Below are positions 62,761 to 64,000 of a DNA stretch of 64,000 bases, piece by piece. The notes under the pieces were generated by a model. That model had not been told where the DNA came from. It saw only the letters and a list, made by a program, of their open reading frames with translations, and did no database searches. The translations under genes were made by a program, and so were the position numbers. The first letter of the stretch is position 1. Each line of letters opens with the position of its first letter. This stretch comes from Cohnella phaseoli (lineage in GTDB: Bacteria > Bacillota > Bacilli > Paenibacillales > Paenibacillaceae): positions 62,001 to 126,000 of the forward strand of contig NZ_QRDZ01000004.1 of NCBI RefSeq assembly GCF_003386235.1, in the 5' to 3' direction.

Positions 62761-63582
62761 ATGAGTATTTTTCGCGAGAAGGTTTGTTTGGTTACAGGCG
62801 GCGGATCTGGGCTTGGCCGGGAAGTATGCAGCCAATTGGCGGATCGTGGAGCTTGCGTGATCGTTGCCGACCTGAATGAAGAAGCCGCACGCGATATCGC
62901 ACAGAAGATTTCGATTCATGGCGGTACGGCAATCGCTTCCTATGTGGATGTGACAGACCCCAAATCGATAGAAGCACTTATTGATGCGTCATTGGCGCAA
63001 TACGGAAGATTGGATTATATGTTCAACAATGCCGGCATAACGGTAGTTGGCGAGTTTCGGGACCTGCCGCTTGATGAATTGAAGAAGGTATTGGAAGTCA
63101 ATTTGACCGGTATTCTTCACGGGTCCCACTATGCCTATCAAGTCATGGCAAAACAAGGATATGGGCATATTGTGAACACCGCTTCCGGCTTTGGCCTTGT
63201 GCCAGGTCCGACCAATCTGCCGTATACGATGGCGAAATTCGGTGTTGTCGGGTTGTCGGAGACGATGCGCTGCGAAGGCCTGGATTTGGGTATTAAAGTA
63301 AGCGTTATCTGCCCCGGCTACATTCGCACATCCATGATCGACAATATGCGCACTTTCAACGCCGACTCCGCGGATGTCATTTCGCAAATCCCTGCCAAAA
63401 TGATTGACCCGCAGCAAGCAGCCCGTCTCGTACTTCGGGGAGTCGAGAAAAATCGCGCGATCATTACTTTCCCGTCGTATGTAGGTGTGTTGACCTTCTT
63501 GTACAGATGCTTTCCCCGGTTGTTCCTTCGTTACTCTCTCACCACGATCCGCAATTTCAGGAAAATTCGTAAAAAAGAGTGA
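62761..63582 (+). CDS. Short-chain dehydrogenase/reductase (SDR)
   Basis: The 273-aa protein starts at ATG 62761 with AGGAGAG upstream. It has the cofactor loop TGGGSGLG, the NNAG motif, a catalytic Ser in NTASGFG and YTMAK (catalytic Tyr and Lys). The C-terminus ends with a hydrophobic and basic stretch (YRCFPRLFLRYSLTTIRNFR), which may tether it to the membrane. An acidic residue (VADLNEE) after the second strand suggests NAD preference. Substrate unknown. Confidence 0.93.
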   Translation: MSIFREKVCLVTGGGSGLGREVCSQLADRGACVIVADLNEEAARDIAQKISIHGGTAIASYVDVTDPKSIEALIDASLAQYGRLDYMFNNAGITVVGEFRDLPLDELKKVLEVNLTGILHGSHYAYQVMAKQGYGHIVNTASGFGLVPGPTNLPYTMAKFGVVGLSETMRCEGLDLGIKVSVICPGYIRTSMIDNMRTFNADSADVISQIPAKMIDPQQAARLVLRGVEKNRAIITFPSYVGVLTFLYRCFPRLFLRYSLTTIRNFRKIRKKE

Positions 63583-63839
63583 CCCCTGATATTCAGTCGA
63601 TGGATACGATCAAGTCTTTTTTTATCGAGACAAGTAAGAGCTTCTATGCTGCATTTACTCGGAATATTGTCAAAATCGTGCAAATGAACAAGACAAATCG
63701 ACGGCATGGTAAGCAAAAGAAGTGTCCGAAAAAGACGATTAAAGACAAAGACGTGCAAAGACGCCCATTCGTTTATGCAGTACGATACAACTAAGCAAAA
63801 TTGTAAGCGTTTAAATTAAACGAGAACGGAGGTCATACG
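63583..63839. other. Intergenic region with no supported gene
   Basis: The 257 bases between the SDR gene and tatA contain an open frame from 63579 for a basic 71-aa peptide, but it lacks a ribosome site. A T-run TTTTTTT (63617-63623) has no matching stem. I see no clear promoter; AATTGTAAGCGTTTAAAT (63799-63816) is AT-rich and may be part of the tatA promoter. Confidence 0.5.
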
Positions 63840-64000
63840 ATGGGCGGTATTGGTGCATCCGGTATTATATTGCTCGTGTTGATCGCATTGCTGTTGTTCG
63901 GGCCGAACAAGCTTCCCGAACTTGGCAAAGCGTTCGGTCGCACGTTGCGCGAATTCAAGAAAGGCGCCAACGATTTGTTGGACGATACGAAGCCGGCAAG
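63840..64000 (+). CDS. tatA: Sec-independent translocase TatA/TatE-family protein (partial)
   Basis: ATG 63840 follows CGGAGG. The visible 53 residues have the Tat plan: a short N-terminal helix (ASGIILLVLIALLLFG), the hinge FGPNKLPELGKAFG, then an amphipathic helix TLREFKKGANDLL. The gene runs off the window. TatA forms the pore that exports folded proteins bearing twin-arginine signals. Confidence 0.92.
   Translation, partial: MGGIGASGIILLVLIALLLFGPNKLPELGKAFGRTLREFKKGANDLLDDTKPA

Noticed and set aside
63579..63794. 71-aa basic open frame before tatA
   Set aside because: No ribosome binding site, overlaps the SDR stop, very Lys/Arg-rich composition and no sign of family.

Overview
The window looks like a chromosomal segment of a spore-forming, moderately GC-rich Firmicute of the Paenibacillaceae (Paenibacillus or Cohnella type). 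This is inferred from the gene families: YhcN-type spore lipoprotein, caa3 oxidase operon ctaCDEFG, YesM/YesN regulation next to LplB/YtcP-type importers, SLH-anchored glycanases and B. subtilis-like sigma-A promoters and terminators. No rRNA, tRNA, intact insertion sequence, prophage or CRISPR array was recognised.

Layout. 1-4.2 kb: tail of an unknown gene, an AMP-binding acyl-CoA synthetase with a degenerate P-loop, a membrane FHA protein, a strongly structured leader before a 62-aa protein, and a YhcN/YlaJ lipoprotein. 4.4-10.1 kb: the caa3 cytochrome oxidase operon (ctaC-ctaD-ctaE-ctaF-ctaG) and a DUF420/CtaM-like gene, preceded by ResD-like direct repeats. 10.2-12.4 kb: a 42-bp tandem repeat array, then a compact agr-like cassette on the minus strand: kinase-less membrane protein, AgrB, a 42-aa AgrD-type peptide and a stand-alone LytTR protein. 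12.6-21.8 kb: two GH16 paralogues with near-identical promoters; the first has lost the signal peptide and wall anchor, the second is an 1885-aa SLH protein. 22.1-27.3 kb: an HD-GYP protein and a fixABCX electron-transfer operon with a coupled 50-aa gene. 27.6-33 kb: a beta-propeller protein, a PQQ-type sugar dehydrogenase lipoprotein, a TcaA-like protein, a YeiL-like CRP/FNR regulator and a YdcZ-type transporter.

33-41 kb is a glycan locus: YesN/YesM two-component system divergent from two permeases, a binding lipoprotein and a GH110-type alpha-1,3-galactosidase. 41-48 kb holds a 52-bp repeat, a pseudouridine synthase, a CAP-domain protein and a five-gene ABC efflux operon with its own GntR/YtrA repressor and a near-perfect operator on its promoter. 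48-50 kb is a scar where a beheaded YesN-type gene abuts a beheaded carbohydrate-binding module, followed by another coding remnant. 50-62.5 kb is a second glycan locus: membrane-bound AraC regulator, two permeases, binding lipoprotein, GH29 alpha-L-fucosidase, a GxGYxYP protein carrying a B-lectin domain, and a GHL6/GH151-like hydrolase. The window ends with an SDR oxidoreductase and the start of tatA.

Working together: the two importer loci lack an ATPase, as usual for this family, and probably share an MsmX-type ATPase encoded elsewhere. The enzymes suggest use of complex galactose- and fucose-containing plant, algal or mucin-like glycans, with GH16 acting at the cell surface. The agr/LytTR cassette is the most unusual system: it combines peptide signalling genes with a membrane protein plus LytTR pair that resembles a streptococcal LytTR regulatory system and has no histidine kinase or receiver domain.
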